Shown: positions 1 to 10,802 of the stretch, piece by piece
Layout of the letters: every line of letters starts with the position of its first letter
Numbering within the stretch: position 1 is the stretch's first letter
NCBI GenBank assembly: GCA_003254925.1
Contig: QANZ01036439.1
Coordinates: 115,599-179,598, forward strand
DNA from: Chamaecrista fasciculata
Taxonomy: Eukaryota; Streptophyta; Magnoliopsida; Fabales; Fabaceae
Direction: 5' to 3'
Length of the DNA: 64,000 bases
Notes under the pieces: model-generated
The model's input: the letters and a program-made list of their open reading frames with translations, nothing else
What the model was told of the DNA's origin: nothing
Databases searched by the model: none
Made by a program: the position numbers and the translations under genes

Positions 1-135
1 CACCCTCTATGGTGGCCTAGAGGAATGAAGAATTGTTGGATGAAATGGGATTTGTTAAAAAGTAACTCTTCCTCCCTTAAAGAAGCCTCATTATTTGAGG
101 AAAGCATGGAAGGTAAAAGCTCTTTCAAGTGTCAT
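1..135 (+). other. Open 43-codon stretch, unassigned
   Basis: Frame 1 stays open from the window edge to 135 with a Trp-rich start (HPLWWPRGMKNCWMKWD). It is cut by the element inserted at 139. It could be the end of a transposon or gene reading frame from outside the window; I do not recognise it. Confidence 0.2.
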
Positions 136-138
136 TAA

Positions 139-1127
139 GGGTGCGTTTGGCTTACGATTACAAAGTCATTATAATCCCATTACAATTTCATTATCTCCAT
201 TTTCATTACATAACTTAAGCTACAGTGCTATTTGGGTGTTTGTTTTTCAATTATAAAGTCATTACTAAAATTACCCTTCATTACAAACTCATTCCATTAC
301 ATATTTTATACCCAATTACTAACATACCCCTACTCAAATACCTATAATTACCTATACTCTAATACAAATATAAAAAAACTTTTTAGCAAAATAGTAATTT
401 TCAATACCCTCATTTATTACACTTACAACTTTCTCTCTCCACTCATNATGGTGCGATGTGCTCATGCGTGAAGATCAACGGTCATATTATTACCCGCAAA
501 AAGACAAACCGTTTTGATTAATATATAATTTTTTGTCTCACATTTTTTTCGTGGATAACATTTTGGTCCTTCAATTTATTTTTTGGAAGAAAGTTTGCAA
601 TATAGAAACCCAATCATTGATGAATGCAATTTTTCACGGGTCAAAAGATATATTTCACTTTCGTAAGGACCGATTCGTTCAATTTATATAAAATCATAGA
701 CCAAATAGTAGGTTTTTAAAAATTTTCATGTTATTTACATTTTGGTCCTTTCATTTCATTACATAGTACTACTCCAACCTTCATTACAAATATTCACATC
801 TAGCACAAATTCCGAGACAATTTCATTACCATTTCATTTCATAACCACCACAACCAAAAAGTCAAAATATTATTTTTTTATTTCTATCTATTTCCACTAT
901 CAATTATCAATTCTACCCCTATACAATTTAAAAAAACTCATACAGTTATTTCCACCAACCACAATCATTACATACCCATTTTCATAATTTCACATCCAAT
1001 GTTTTTCATTACATCTCAAACTTATCCAAACACCATTTTCATTACATTTTCATTACATAATTTTCTCATTACCATTTCATTACATAATTTTCTCATTTCA
1101 TTACATACTTCTCACCCAAACACACCC
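139..1127. mobile_element. PIF/Harbinger-like non-autonomous element
   Basis: Terminal inverted repeats GGGTGCGTTTGG and CCAAACACACCC (one mismatch) are flanked by TAA at 136-138 and 1128-1130. A TTA/TAA duplication plus a GGG-TGTTTGG terminus is typical of Tourist/Harbinger MITEs. The interior is filled with TCATTACA-type repeats and has no transposase. The segment around 545-755, with two ATTTTGGTCCTT motifs, looks like a nested insertion. Confidence 0.65.
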
Positions 1128-1413
1128 TAAGCATTTATCCTATGATTGCAGCAAAATTCGTCAGTATATATTAGAAAATAATTTATTGTGTGATAGATGG
1201 ACTACCAAGGAGAATTCTATTAGGATAGTTATTTTCAGAACAAGAGGAGGAAGCATATGTTAAATAACTACATCTTGAATGAGACATTATTGATCATAGG
1301 TTTCTCTATTTGAATCATAGTAATAGTTGTTATGATGTAAAAAGTAAGGACACAAAGATTGTTCTTTAAAAGAGGAAGTAAACATGTTATCATTAATAAC
1401 ACCATTCATAATC

Positions 1414-2221
1414 TTAATTATGGAGTTGATGCAATGTAGTACGTGTCTACATCTTCTAGAAAATTAAATAGCAAGACGAAAAATGTGCAATACATATAAA
1501 ATGGAATTGGGTGTATTGTTTAACACTATATAAAGCAGGTAAACAATAGGTTGCTCCTTACTCAGCACACAGGCTCTAACCTAAATTTTAGGGTTTCTCT
1601 TTTAGTTTGTGTTAGCAATTCAGACATACTAGCAATAGTAGGGTGCAGTCAAGATAAAAACGGCGATGAAGTAGACAAACAATATATATGGATAAGTATG
1701 ACATATTTACCATCAAATCAAGGATATACCAAACAGTACATTCAGATCTAATCATTTATCACGTTTTTAATTCAAATATTCATCTAGATAGAGCATAAAT
1801 CTTTATTGCTTTTAGTCAATTAAGCAACAAAGATTTATGCTCTATCTAGATGAATATTTGAATTAAAAACTTGATCGATGTTTAGATTTGAACGTACCGT
1901 TTGGTATATCATTAATTTGTTGGTAGAGATGTCATACTTATCCAAATAATTTCTTTGTTTGCTTCATCGCCGTTTTCATCTGGACCACACCTTTCCGTCG
2001 CTAGTATGTTTGAATTGCTAACACAAACTAAGAAAGAGAAACCCTAAATTTTAGGTTATGGCTGATGTGCTGAGTGAGGGGCAACCTATTGTTTACGTGC
2101 TTTATATAGTGTTAAATAATACACCCAATCCCATTATATATGTATTGCACAATTTTCGTCTTGCTATTTAATTTTCAAGAAGATGTAGGCACGTACTACA
2201 TCGCATCAACTCCATAATTAA
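1414..2221. repeat. 808-bp inverted duplication with inward TATA boxes
   Basis: Two diverged arms, about 1414-1812 and 1822-2221, mirror each other around 1817. Each arm holds TATATAAA (1527-1534 plus; 2101-2108 minus) pointing to the centre. Each TATA is followed by a leader-like stretch with AACCTAAATTTTAGGG and a CGGCGATGAAG motif. It resembles an inverted duplication of a gene 5' region. Transcription from either arm would give a long self-complementary RNA. Confidence 0.8.
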
Positions 2222-2385
2222 TTTCCTCTAGTTGTCTAGGTTTTTTCGGAGGCATTTTTCAACAATGTTAATTAATTAATTTAATTTATAATGAGAAGGT
2301 GATTATAAAATATTAATTCAAACTCACTTATTTTTATTAATCGTGATTGATGAACATGTATCTATATAGACTCACGCCAATAACA

Positions 2386-2585
2386 TGTTGGGAAATCACA
2401 GAGGGAGCGCAGCGGAAGGGAAAATAAAAATTTTTCCAAGGACTAAAACGTAATTAAAACAAACTCTGTGATTCCTTCCAGGATCCACTAACTATGTTTA
2501 TACCAGTTTTAGGAAAGATGTTTACCTAGCTTTNGCCCTAGGGCACAATCTCCATCATAACAATCCTCAAATGACCACAATTAAT
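2386..2585 (+). mobile_element. LTR-like fragment starting TGTTGGGAAATC
   Basis: The start TGTTGGGAAATCACAG with GCGCAGCGGAAGGG shortly after resembles ends of plant Copia LTRs. No second LTR, matching CA end or coding part is visible, so this is a fragment at best. Confidence 0.3.
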
Positions 2586-2805
2586 TACAAGTGATTACAA
2601 TTTTTGAGATCTTTGGTTACAAGTTACAAAAAAACTATCTTATAACTAATCTTGGTAAGATATTACACTAATATATTGATCGATACTTATTAGATTGAGC
2701 TATATATGCAATTCAAAAGTTACATCATTGCTAGTTATTTTATAGATAAATGGTTATATTCCAAAGAGCTCAATGTTTTGAAAAATATTTTTTCCGTAGA
2801 AATGA

Positions 2806-2975
2806 TGGGTGTCCTCCACCTATCCGTGTAACGATCTAGGCGAAGATTAATCTTATTAATTGGGGCTGAGAGTAAATAGTTAAAGCCCTCCGAACAATGT
2901 CGACTCTAGGGCTCGAACCTAGGTCTGTAACTTGGGGTGCAACTCGCTTACCACTGCACCAAACACTTGTTGGTA
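2806..2975 (-). mobile_element. tRNA-derived SINE
   Basis: On the minus strand a pol III box A (TGGTGCAGTGGTAAGC) is followed about 35 bases later by box B (AGGTTCGAGCCCT). A tRNA-unrelated body with TTTAACTATTTACTC and CGCCTAGATCGTTACACGG then follows. The copy at 53652-53815 shares the whole layout, confirming a dispersed family. Intact boxes suggest a fairly young copy. Confidence 0.8.
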
Positions 2976-2999
2976 TTTTTTGAGAAATTGACTTTCTGA

Positions 3000-3960
3000 T
3001 CTTTGCCTCTCTCTTTTTTTATATCGTATTTTTCTAGTATTTCAACCTTACTTTTGTTTTTGTTTTTGTTTTGTTTTCCATGTTTATTTTATATTAAAAA
3101 ATGATATGTTTTGGGTAAGCTATTTAGTTAGTTAACCCGCCAAAGCCAACTCAAATTACTTAATGAGTTAGGTTAAGTTGGATATTGAATTAATTTGAGT
3201 TAAAACAAATTTCAACATGCTAGTGAATGGGTACGGATTTTAATTTTCTAAACCCACTCATTCCAATTCAATTCACCAATCTATCTTTCTTTGTAGATAT
3301 TGTTTTCTATCAATTACATTCTCACGCCAATATAGAGTTTTAAGGTTCTCACACACTCTATTAATCACTTTTTTGTGATGATGCCTTCCTTTATTTGTAT
3401 TTTTTTTATATATAATTGTTCTATTTTGTTTAATATGGATTTAGTGCTCTCCTTGACGATGATGGATAAAAAATATTGTTTGAAACTTACAAGAAACATT
3501 CGCTTACATATTAGATTGTTATAATTGAAAGTGATTGTAAGAAGGTTGCGAAGATATTGAAAAATGATTTTAATTTATGATAATATATATTTCTTAATTT
3601 ATTTTAACGAAATTTTTTCTTTAAGAAAATATATAATATATCAGCTTGCCTATCTGCTCATCCCAGCCCATGACTATTTAATTTGGGTCAATTTAAGTTT
3701 GGGTTAAAATTTTCCCAACTCAGCTTAATTTAACCCTTCCCAAAAATAACCACCCAACCCACCCAAGGCCCATAGTTTCGGTTTTAAATTTCTTGAGACG
3801 CATGCTAGGGTTTTCCATTATGTACTCTCCGTGGTTTCGACTGTTGCTACCCCTCCCATCTCTCTGATCTTTTGTAGGTATGTTTTTGTTTTCTCCTCTT
3901 TCTTTGAAGTTCTCCTTTCATTAGAGAAGATTTTGTACTTTCAATAGGTAAGTTCCTTTT
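3000..3960. other. AT-rich intergenic DNA, no gene seen
   Basis: Only short chance frames. Stretches such as ATTTGGGTCAATTTAAGTTT and GGTTAATTTGAGTTAAAA look like old repeat remnants. Confidence 0.5.
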
Positions 3961-4985
3961 CAAGAAAGATATGTTTTTCCTTTTCTTTTAGTAGATATAC
4001 TATATTCAAATATATGATTGAGCTCAACATGGAAGAAAAGACTTTGAAGATTCTTCACTCACAGCAAGAAGGTGATGTGTTGTCTCTCCTTTATAACTTT
4101 GAGTTTTTCTTTATCGGTAGAAAATGTTGTAGATCTGAAAAAATGTTTTATCTTCTGGTTTTATATAAGAAATTTTATTTGAGATCTTAAATTTTTAAGA
4201 TCTAAGATATTTTTCCATATTTTATGTATTTACACTGTTAAATATGTGCCTTAATGTTGCGTGATGTATAGACCCTGTCGCAGGAAAGATATGGTTTTCC
4301 TTTTCTTTTTGGAGATCTAGAACATTCATATCTATGATCAAAGCTTAATAAACTTGAAAGAGAAAAGGCTTAAAATATTCTTACATCAAGGGGGGAAGAT
4401 GGTATGTCGCCTCTCCTTTATAACTTAAATTTTTCTTTATCAGTACGAAATGTTGTGGATCTAATTAAATAAAATGATGTATGTCTTTTGATTTTATAAA
4501 GGAGATTTGGTTCTAAATCTTAATTTCTTATATTGATGATTTTTTTTTCTCTTATGTGTTATTTTTGCACTGTTAAATTTATGCATCGCTTTTCATTGAT
4601 GTACAACTAAGGAAAAATACTTTTTTCTTTTCCTTTTTTGTTATATACAACATTCAAATCCGTGATCAGAGCTAAACTTGGAAGGGAAATGATTTAAAAG
4701 ATTCTTTCCTTAGAGAGAAAGATGGTCTATTGCCTCTCCTTCATATCTTTGAGTTTTTCTATATTTTTGAAGATATAATATATATATACACACATATATA
4801 AATGTTTTTATTTTATTATATATAGAAGATAGAAGATTTGATTCTAAATCTTAATTTTCATAGGTTTAGAATTTTTTCTACTACGTGTTATATTTATGTC
4901 TTATTATTCATTCATACATTTCTTGTCTGTCTTCAAATTGAATTCAATGATCATAAATTTTGCTTATGTTCTCAAGTATTCTCTT
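3960..4985 (+). repeat. Three diverged tandem repeats of about 325 bp
   Basis: Units start near 3963, 4282 and 4610. Each opens with (A)GGAAAGATATG-type sequence and CTTTTCTTTT, then an ACATTCA and GATCAGAGCT-like box, an AGATTCTT-like box, GCCTCTCCTTTATA, GAGTTTTTCT and GCACTGTTAAAT. Coding potential is absent. Strong divergence shows an old duplication. Confidence 0.65.
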
Positions 4986-5039
4986 TTTGTAGGTGCATTT
5001 TTTTCTTTCTTTCGCGATCCACAACAATTATATTTTGAG

Positions 5040-7636
5040 GGGTTCAGGTGAAGTAAAATGGCAGCCATAATCTATATAGTTATTTTCAATATGTTAAATA
5101 TGAATGGTTTTAATACTTCCTTTGAGAAAATGTTGATAATTTGATATAAACAAAAGGTCTACTAATTTAAAGCATGTCAAATGTTGAACTGCGCGTTAAC
5201 ATGGAATGGTATGAAATACTTAATGGAATACTTAAATTGTCTATTCTCCCCCTTCAACACTTGTCTTTCAAGCCAGAATTCCAAGGTCAATTTTGTCTCA
5301 TTGCATATCAAATTAACGTGTTTTTCAAACAAGTCCTTAATATCATCATCAAATATAACATCTTGTTGAAGCTCATTGCTTTGGTTCTCTAGAGGAATAA
5401 TAAGAATATTTTTTGTAGCACTAGTCCTGTTTTGTTTCTTTATCTCAACGCTTGACTTTTAGATTAACACCATTAGAATCACCATCTTTAGTTTAGCATC
5501 TTTGGAAACCCTTAAACTCAATTCACCCAATATCACATCATGTTATAGAGACTTTGATGGTTCATTAAGTCCCAAAGGAGGAGGGCAATCCATAATCCAA
5601 TTTTGCTTTCCACATAAGTACAATTCAAGTTATCATATGTAGTAAGAATATGAATGTTGACGTGGTTGGTTTCTCTATTGAAAAAAAAGATTCTAGTCTT
5701 TATATTTCACATCATAATAATCATTATCACAATGATTGAATTCGAGAAATTATATTTATCTTGTTTCAAATACGGTATTTGAAATTATGTGTTACTCTTC
5801 AGGAATTATTTCTATATCCGGTTGGGACCTCTCGAAAAAAGTTCAATTCATATATTTATCTTATTTTAAGTCTGAATCCAAATTCGAAATTAAGAGTTTT
5901 TTAACAAAATAAAAAGTTCAAGAATTCTTCATAAATTATAGATGTCTTCTATTCATCCATTTTTAAATATCTAGATAAATACTAATTTCATTTGAATTGG
6001 TTAAGGTTATAAAGACGATAAAATTGTCCTACAATGCATATATTTTAAGAAATTAAATTTCCACCACAATTACTAAAATATAGTAGGACTTTATATATTA
6101 ATTTTAATAAAAAAATTAAGAATATATATACTCATCAATCATGCATAATGAATGAATGAAAGAAGTGACATGCATATAAATTAAGTAGGTCAGTTGTTCG
6201 ATTAGCAGAAAGAATTGTTAAGTGATTGTGATGACGAGAGGCAAAACCAGAAGAGAGTGAAGGATTAATATTACGTGTCGTGCTTGCAAAACTTGTGGTT
6301 ATTAATATTAATATAAGTTTGTTATGAGAGTGTTCAGCTTCAACAGGATAAACATTTGGAGCTTTCGTACATATTATTTAGCCTTTCAATTAATTTTTAG
6401 TATTTATTGTGTTTTTGATGCTAACATAACATCTTTTGTACGTTTCAAATTGTTAGTGATATTTCGTTTTCACAAACCACACACACGCACAATATAATAT
6501 ACATACATACATATATATATGTGTGTATTAAAACTCATCTAATTTAAGTGACAGAGACATATATGTGGGTATATATGACAAATAATCCCCATGATACAAA
6601 TGTGAATATATCATGCTGAGGGATTGATGATGCATTGCACGCATGGATTTTATTTTCTTAATAATATATAGTTAGAGATATTATTTTTAAATATGGTGGT
6701 ATCGTCATGGATGATTCATTATATCCATATGCATGATTTCTCACATTAATTGTTGAGTGCCCTTAAAAATAATTGAATCTAAATTACTTAATGAAAAGCA
6801 TTTCCTCACTCTACAAAAAATTAAAGAAAACCGATGCAATTACATTAACCACACCACTAATTTGGAGTCTTTAACGGCAGTTTATTAAAAGAATATCTCA
6901 TTGGAGAGTTTAATCATTAATGCCACAACTATTAGTAAATTGGAGTGGTTAATGTGAATTACATAAACCCTCTTATTGTCATGGTTTCCTCTTAATTATT
7001 TTTGTCATCTTTGTCTATGATTGTTTTAGATTGATATTCTGTTTGTACAACCATCATCGTTCGATTTGTAAGATTCCATCGTCGCTCAATCTCTTAAATT
7101 AAAAGTTTAAACAATAGTTAACCAATGTATTTCATCTTTTCCTAGCGGTTTATTAATACAATTTTTATCTAGACAATTAGATTGTGATAATTTTTTTATA
7201 TATCCGTTTATTAATTAATTTAATTAACTCATGTCAATTCTCCCAAACAGTGTGAATTGCTGACTTAATGATGGTTAATTACAAAATAGTCCTTGTTACA
7301 AATGGAATTTTGGTAATAGTGTAAATACATGGACTGTGGATTATATATATATATATATATATGCATAGTTTGATAAAGACTAACTCCATAACTGAAGATT
7401 TTTCCATTGTTACAAGTGATAAGTCAACACTAATAAGGTCAATATCTTATTATCCTTCACTTCAAGAAATTTACCCATCTCTCTCTCTCTTAAATTCTAT
7501 CATATTCAAGATAATGACCAATAATATTTAACATTAATATGTATACTAAGTGTTTGACATTTTTTTGTAATCAATTTCAAAATTATATATTAAAATTTAT
7601 ATTTATTTTTAAAATGCAACATTCTAATATTTATTA
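5040..7636. other. AT-rich intergenic DNA, no gene seen
   Basis: Frames of 60-70 codons at 5174-5392 lack coding bias. TA and CT runs occur at 7343-7363 and 7480-7490. Nothing further is recognised. Confidence 0.5.
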
Positions 7637-7819
7637 TCGAGTAAACTCCCAAACTGGTCCCCAAATTATTGGGTCGCTGACAGATTGGTCCCTGATTTAT
7701 GAAAATTGACAAATAGGTCCCCGAATTTTACTAACGTTAGTCAAATTGGTCCCTGAAGCCGTTAACTGCTGACGTGGCACGTTAAGTGCCACGTCAGCAG
7801 TTGGAAAACTAAAAAAAAA
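7637..7819. mobile_element. Left part of a foldback element running into the gap
   Basis: Starts GAGTAAACTCCCAAACTGG and continues with GGTCCCC boxes as in the complete element at 18002-18280. Near the gap lies a perfect 35-bp palindrome (7766-7800; arms CTGCTGACGTGGCAC, 5-base loop). The other end must be in the gap or lost. Confidence 0.6.
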
Positions 7820-8766
7820 NNNNNNNNNNNNNNNNNNNNNNNNNNNNNNNNNNNNNNNNNNNNNNNNNNNNNNNNNNNNNNNNNNNNNNNNNNNNNNNNN
7901 NNNNNNNNNNNNNNNNNNNNNNNNNNNNNNNNNNNNNNNNNNNNNNNNNNNNNNNNNNNNNNNNNNNNNNNNNNNNNNNNNNNNNNNNNNNNNNNNNNNN
8001 NNNNNNNNNNNNNNNNNNNNNNNNNNNNNNNNNNNNNNNNNNNNNNNNNNNNNNNNNNNNNNNNNNNNNNNNNNNNNNNNNNNNNNNNNNNNNNNNNNNN
8101 NNNNNNNNNNNNNNNNNNNNNNNNNNNNNNNNNNNNNNNNNNNNNNNNNNNNNNNNNNNNNNNNNNNNNNNNNNNNNNNNNNNNNNNNNNNNNNNNNNNN
8201 NNNNNNNNNNNNNNNNNNNNNNNNNNNNNNNNNNNNNNNNNNNNNNNNNNNNNNNNNNNNNNNNNNNNNNNNNNNNNNNNNNNNNNNNNNNNNNNNNNNN
8301 NNNNNNNNNNNNNNNNNNNNNNNNNNNNNNNNNNNNNNNNNNNNNNNNNNNNNNNNNNNNNNNNNNNNNNNNNNNNNNNNNNNNNNNNNNNNNNNNNNNN
8401 NNNNNNNNNNNNNNNNNNNNNNNNNNNNNNNNNNNNNNNNNNNNNNNNNNNNNNNNNNNNNNNNNNNNNNNNNNNNNNNNNNNNNNNNNNNNNNNNNNNN
8501 NNNNNNNNNNNNNNNNNNNNNNNNNNNNNNNNNNNNNNNNNNNNNNNNNNNNNNNNNNNNNNNNNNNNNNNNNNNNNNNNNNNNNNNNNNNNNNNNNNNN
8601 NNNNNNNNNNNNNNNNNNNNNNNNNNNNNNNNNNNNNNNNNNNNNNNNNNNNNNNNNNNNNNNNNNNNNNNNNNNNNNNNNNNNNNNNNNNNNNNNNNNN
8701 NNNNNNNNNNNNNNNNNNNNNNNNNNNNNNNNNNNNNNNNNNNNNNNNNNNNNNNNNNNNNNNNNN
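7820..8766. other. Assembly gap (947 Ns)
   Basis: Unknown sequence. It begins within a foldback element just after a palindrome and an A-run, which probably caused the assembly failure. Confidence 1.
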
Positions 8767-9006
8767 AAAAAAAAAGTGTAAATATTGAAGTACGAAGTCA
8801 AGAGGAAGAAGAAAAAGAAGTAACAAGAAAAAGTATGATAAGATCATTTACTTGATGGACGTAGTTTCAATACCTGCTACAGCTTCTATTCAAGTTTCAA
8901 CCATAGGTTACAAATAATTAAATATAACCTTAAATGAGTTATAAAAATATTATTCATTTAGAGATTTTGAGAGTCATACACATCCATCTTAATATAATAT
9001 TTTATA

Positions 9007-10168
9007 GGCTTAAGTGCACTTTTGGTCCCAATACTATGACTAAGGTTTCAATTTGGTCCCATAACTATTTTTGTTGCAGATTTGGTCCCAAACCTTCGCA
9101 AAAAGTTTCACCGTTAGTCCCCTGGTCACTTCCGTCCAATTTCCGCCGTTAATTGTGACGTGGCAGTCTGACTGGGATGCTGACGTGGCAAAATCAAATG
9201 AGATGGAGTAAGTTAGGATCAATATGTAACATTTCATAACTTCTCTGGACTGAACGCATAATTAGGACCAAAATATTTTTTCCATTCTCAACCAAACAGA
9301 ATCGCTGGCTTCGCCTCCCCACTTTTTCGACTCTTCAACATCAATCCAACACCTCCTTCGTCGGCACCAATGGCTTCTTCATCACCGCCCCCAAATTCTG
9401 CTACACTCAAACCCTAAACCCCCTTTGGCACCCCACGCCGCCGCTTCATTTCCCGCGAACAAACCCTCTTCTCGCTGTCTTTGACGGCGACGAGGGGTCC
9501 GATTCGCCTAGATTCATCGTCGTTGGCGGCGTGAAATTCATCGGGAAATTCATCGCCTAGGAGCCAATCGGCGAAAATGTAATCGCGGCGAGTGACGATG
9601 GTGAGAATGCGGTGGTCGTCGGCGTGGAGAGTGTAGGCAGAGGAACCGATGATTATTAATTATCGGTTTTTGGGTTGTAATGTTGATGAAAGGAATACTA
9701 ATCTTCTTCTTCAACATTGATTTCACAGTTTGTTTTTTCATGGATTGGAATACAAACCCAAAAATCAAAACCTAATTTAGTCATTGGTGATGAAGAAGAA
9801 GCCATTGGTGCCGACGAAGGAGGTGTTGGATTGATGTTGAAGAGTCGAAAAAGTGGGGAGGCGAAGCCAGCGATTCTGTTTGGTTGAGAATGGAAAAAAT
9901 ATTTTGGTCCTAATTATGCGTTCAGTCCAGAGAAGTTATGAAATGTTACATATTGATCCTAACTTACTCCATCTCATTTGATTTTGCCACGTCAGCATCC
10001 CAGTCAGACTGCCACGTCACAATTAACGGCGGAAATTGGACGGAAGTGACCAGGGGACTAACGGTGAAACTTTTTGCGAAGGTTTGGGACCAAATCTGCA
10101 ACAAAAATAGTTATGGGACCAAATTGAAACCTTAGTCATAGTATTGGGACCAAAAGTGCACTTAAGCC
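9007..10168. mobile_element. Foldback Mutator-like element with 9-bp duplication
   Basis: Ends GGCTTAAGTGCA / TGCACTTAAGCC are flanked by an exact 9-bp duplication TATTTTATA (8998-9006 and 10169-10177), the Mutator signature. The arms (about 9007-9390 and 9785-10168) are almost identical, mirrored around 9587.5, implying recent activity. The 390-bp centre is GC-rich with CGCCGCC runs, unlike its surroundings, and may be captured gene sequence. No transposase is encoded. Confidence 0.88.
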
Positions 10169-10346
10169 TATTTTATAACATATCATATGTATATATGTGA
10201 TCGCCTATATATACAATTCATGCACTGAAAAATATTCAAGACAAAAATGATTTTACTTAAGTTGCAAAAATTTAAGCTCAAGTTTTGTAACACCTGCCAC
10301 TACAAAATATGTGTATAATTCCGCGATGTCTCAATGGCAGTTTGCC

Positions 10347-10471
10347 AAAGCTTCATTTTGAGTCCTTACAAAAGCTTATATAATACAAAGTAAATCTACC
10401 TTCTACCCAACTTACTAAAGCTTCATTTTCAGTTCTTACAAAAGCTTCTTCTCATTTATTGCAATACAAAG
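10347..10471. repeat. Direct duplication downstream of chorismate synthase
   Basis: Two related copies, 10347-10390 and 10417-10471. Both start AAAGCTTCATTTT, share TTACAAAAGCTT and end with AATACAAAG; the second copy has an 11-bp insertion. They probably lie in the 3' untranslated region or just beyond it. Confidence 0.6.
10455..10460 (-). terminator. Possible poly(A) signal of chorismate synthase
   Basis: The minus strand reads AATAAA about 345 nt downstream of the TGA stop. It lies inside the second copy of a short direct repeat. Position and sequence fit a plant polyadenylation signal, but plant signals are loose and no transcript end can be seen here. Confidence 0.3.
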
Positions 10472-10802
10472 AATTTAGACCAAATAGTTTTACATTTCTT
10501 ACAAGGGAACCATTAGATGGTGCTTCTTGCAGCGAGGCCATCAGGAAACTAGGTTCACAAGCACAGAGAAGACAATGAAACAAATCTGAATCTTACACCT
10601 TACATAATCACAGGACAGCTTATGGAAAAATTAATATGTTGCTGTTATGCAAACAAACAGAGCAGGAGCAAAGAGCCTTGAGGGATAAAAAGGATGGACT
10701 TGAAGTCTCAGTAGGAAAAATCTGTCTCTCAACTAAATACTACAGACAGAACTGTAATTTAATGCAATATGTATATGATACTATGGTCCCCTTCATCTTC
10801 TT

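Noticed and set aside
2880..2975. A tRNA gene on the minus strand
   Set aside because: Box A and box B are present, but no acceptor stem or cloverleaf forms and the body continues with a shared SINE sequence.
7766..7800. CRISPR-like or regulatory palindrome near the gap
   Set aside because: It is a single palindrome within a foldback element arm; no spaced repeats and the DNA is plant nuclear.
7762..8847. Long minus-strand frames of over 300 codons
   Set aside because: They consist almost entirely of Ns from the assembly gap.
9040..10135. Two identical 65-residue frames at 9040-9237 (minus) and 9938-10135 (plus)
   Set aside because: They are mirror images created by the foldback element arms and run through its terminal repeats; not genes.
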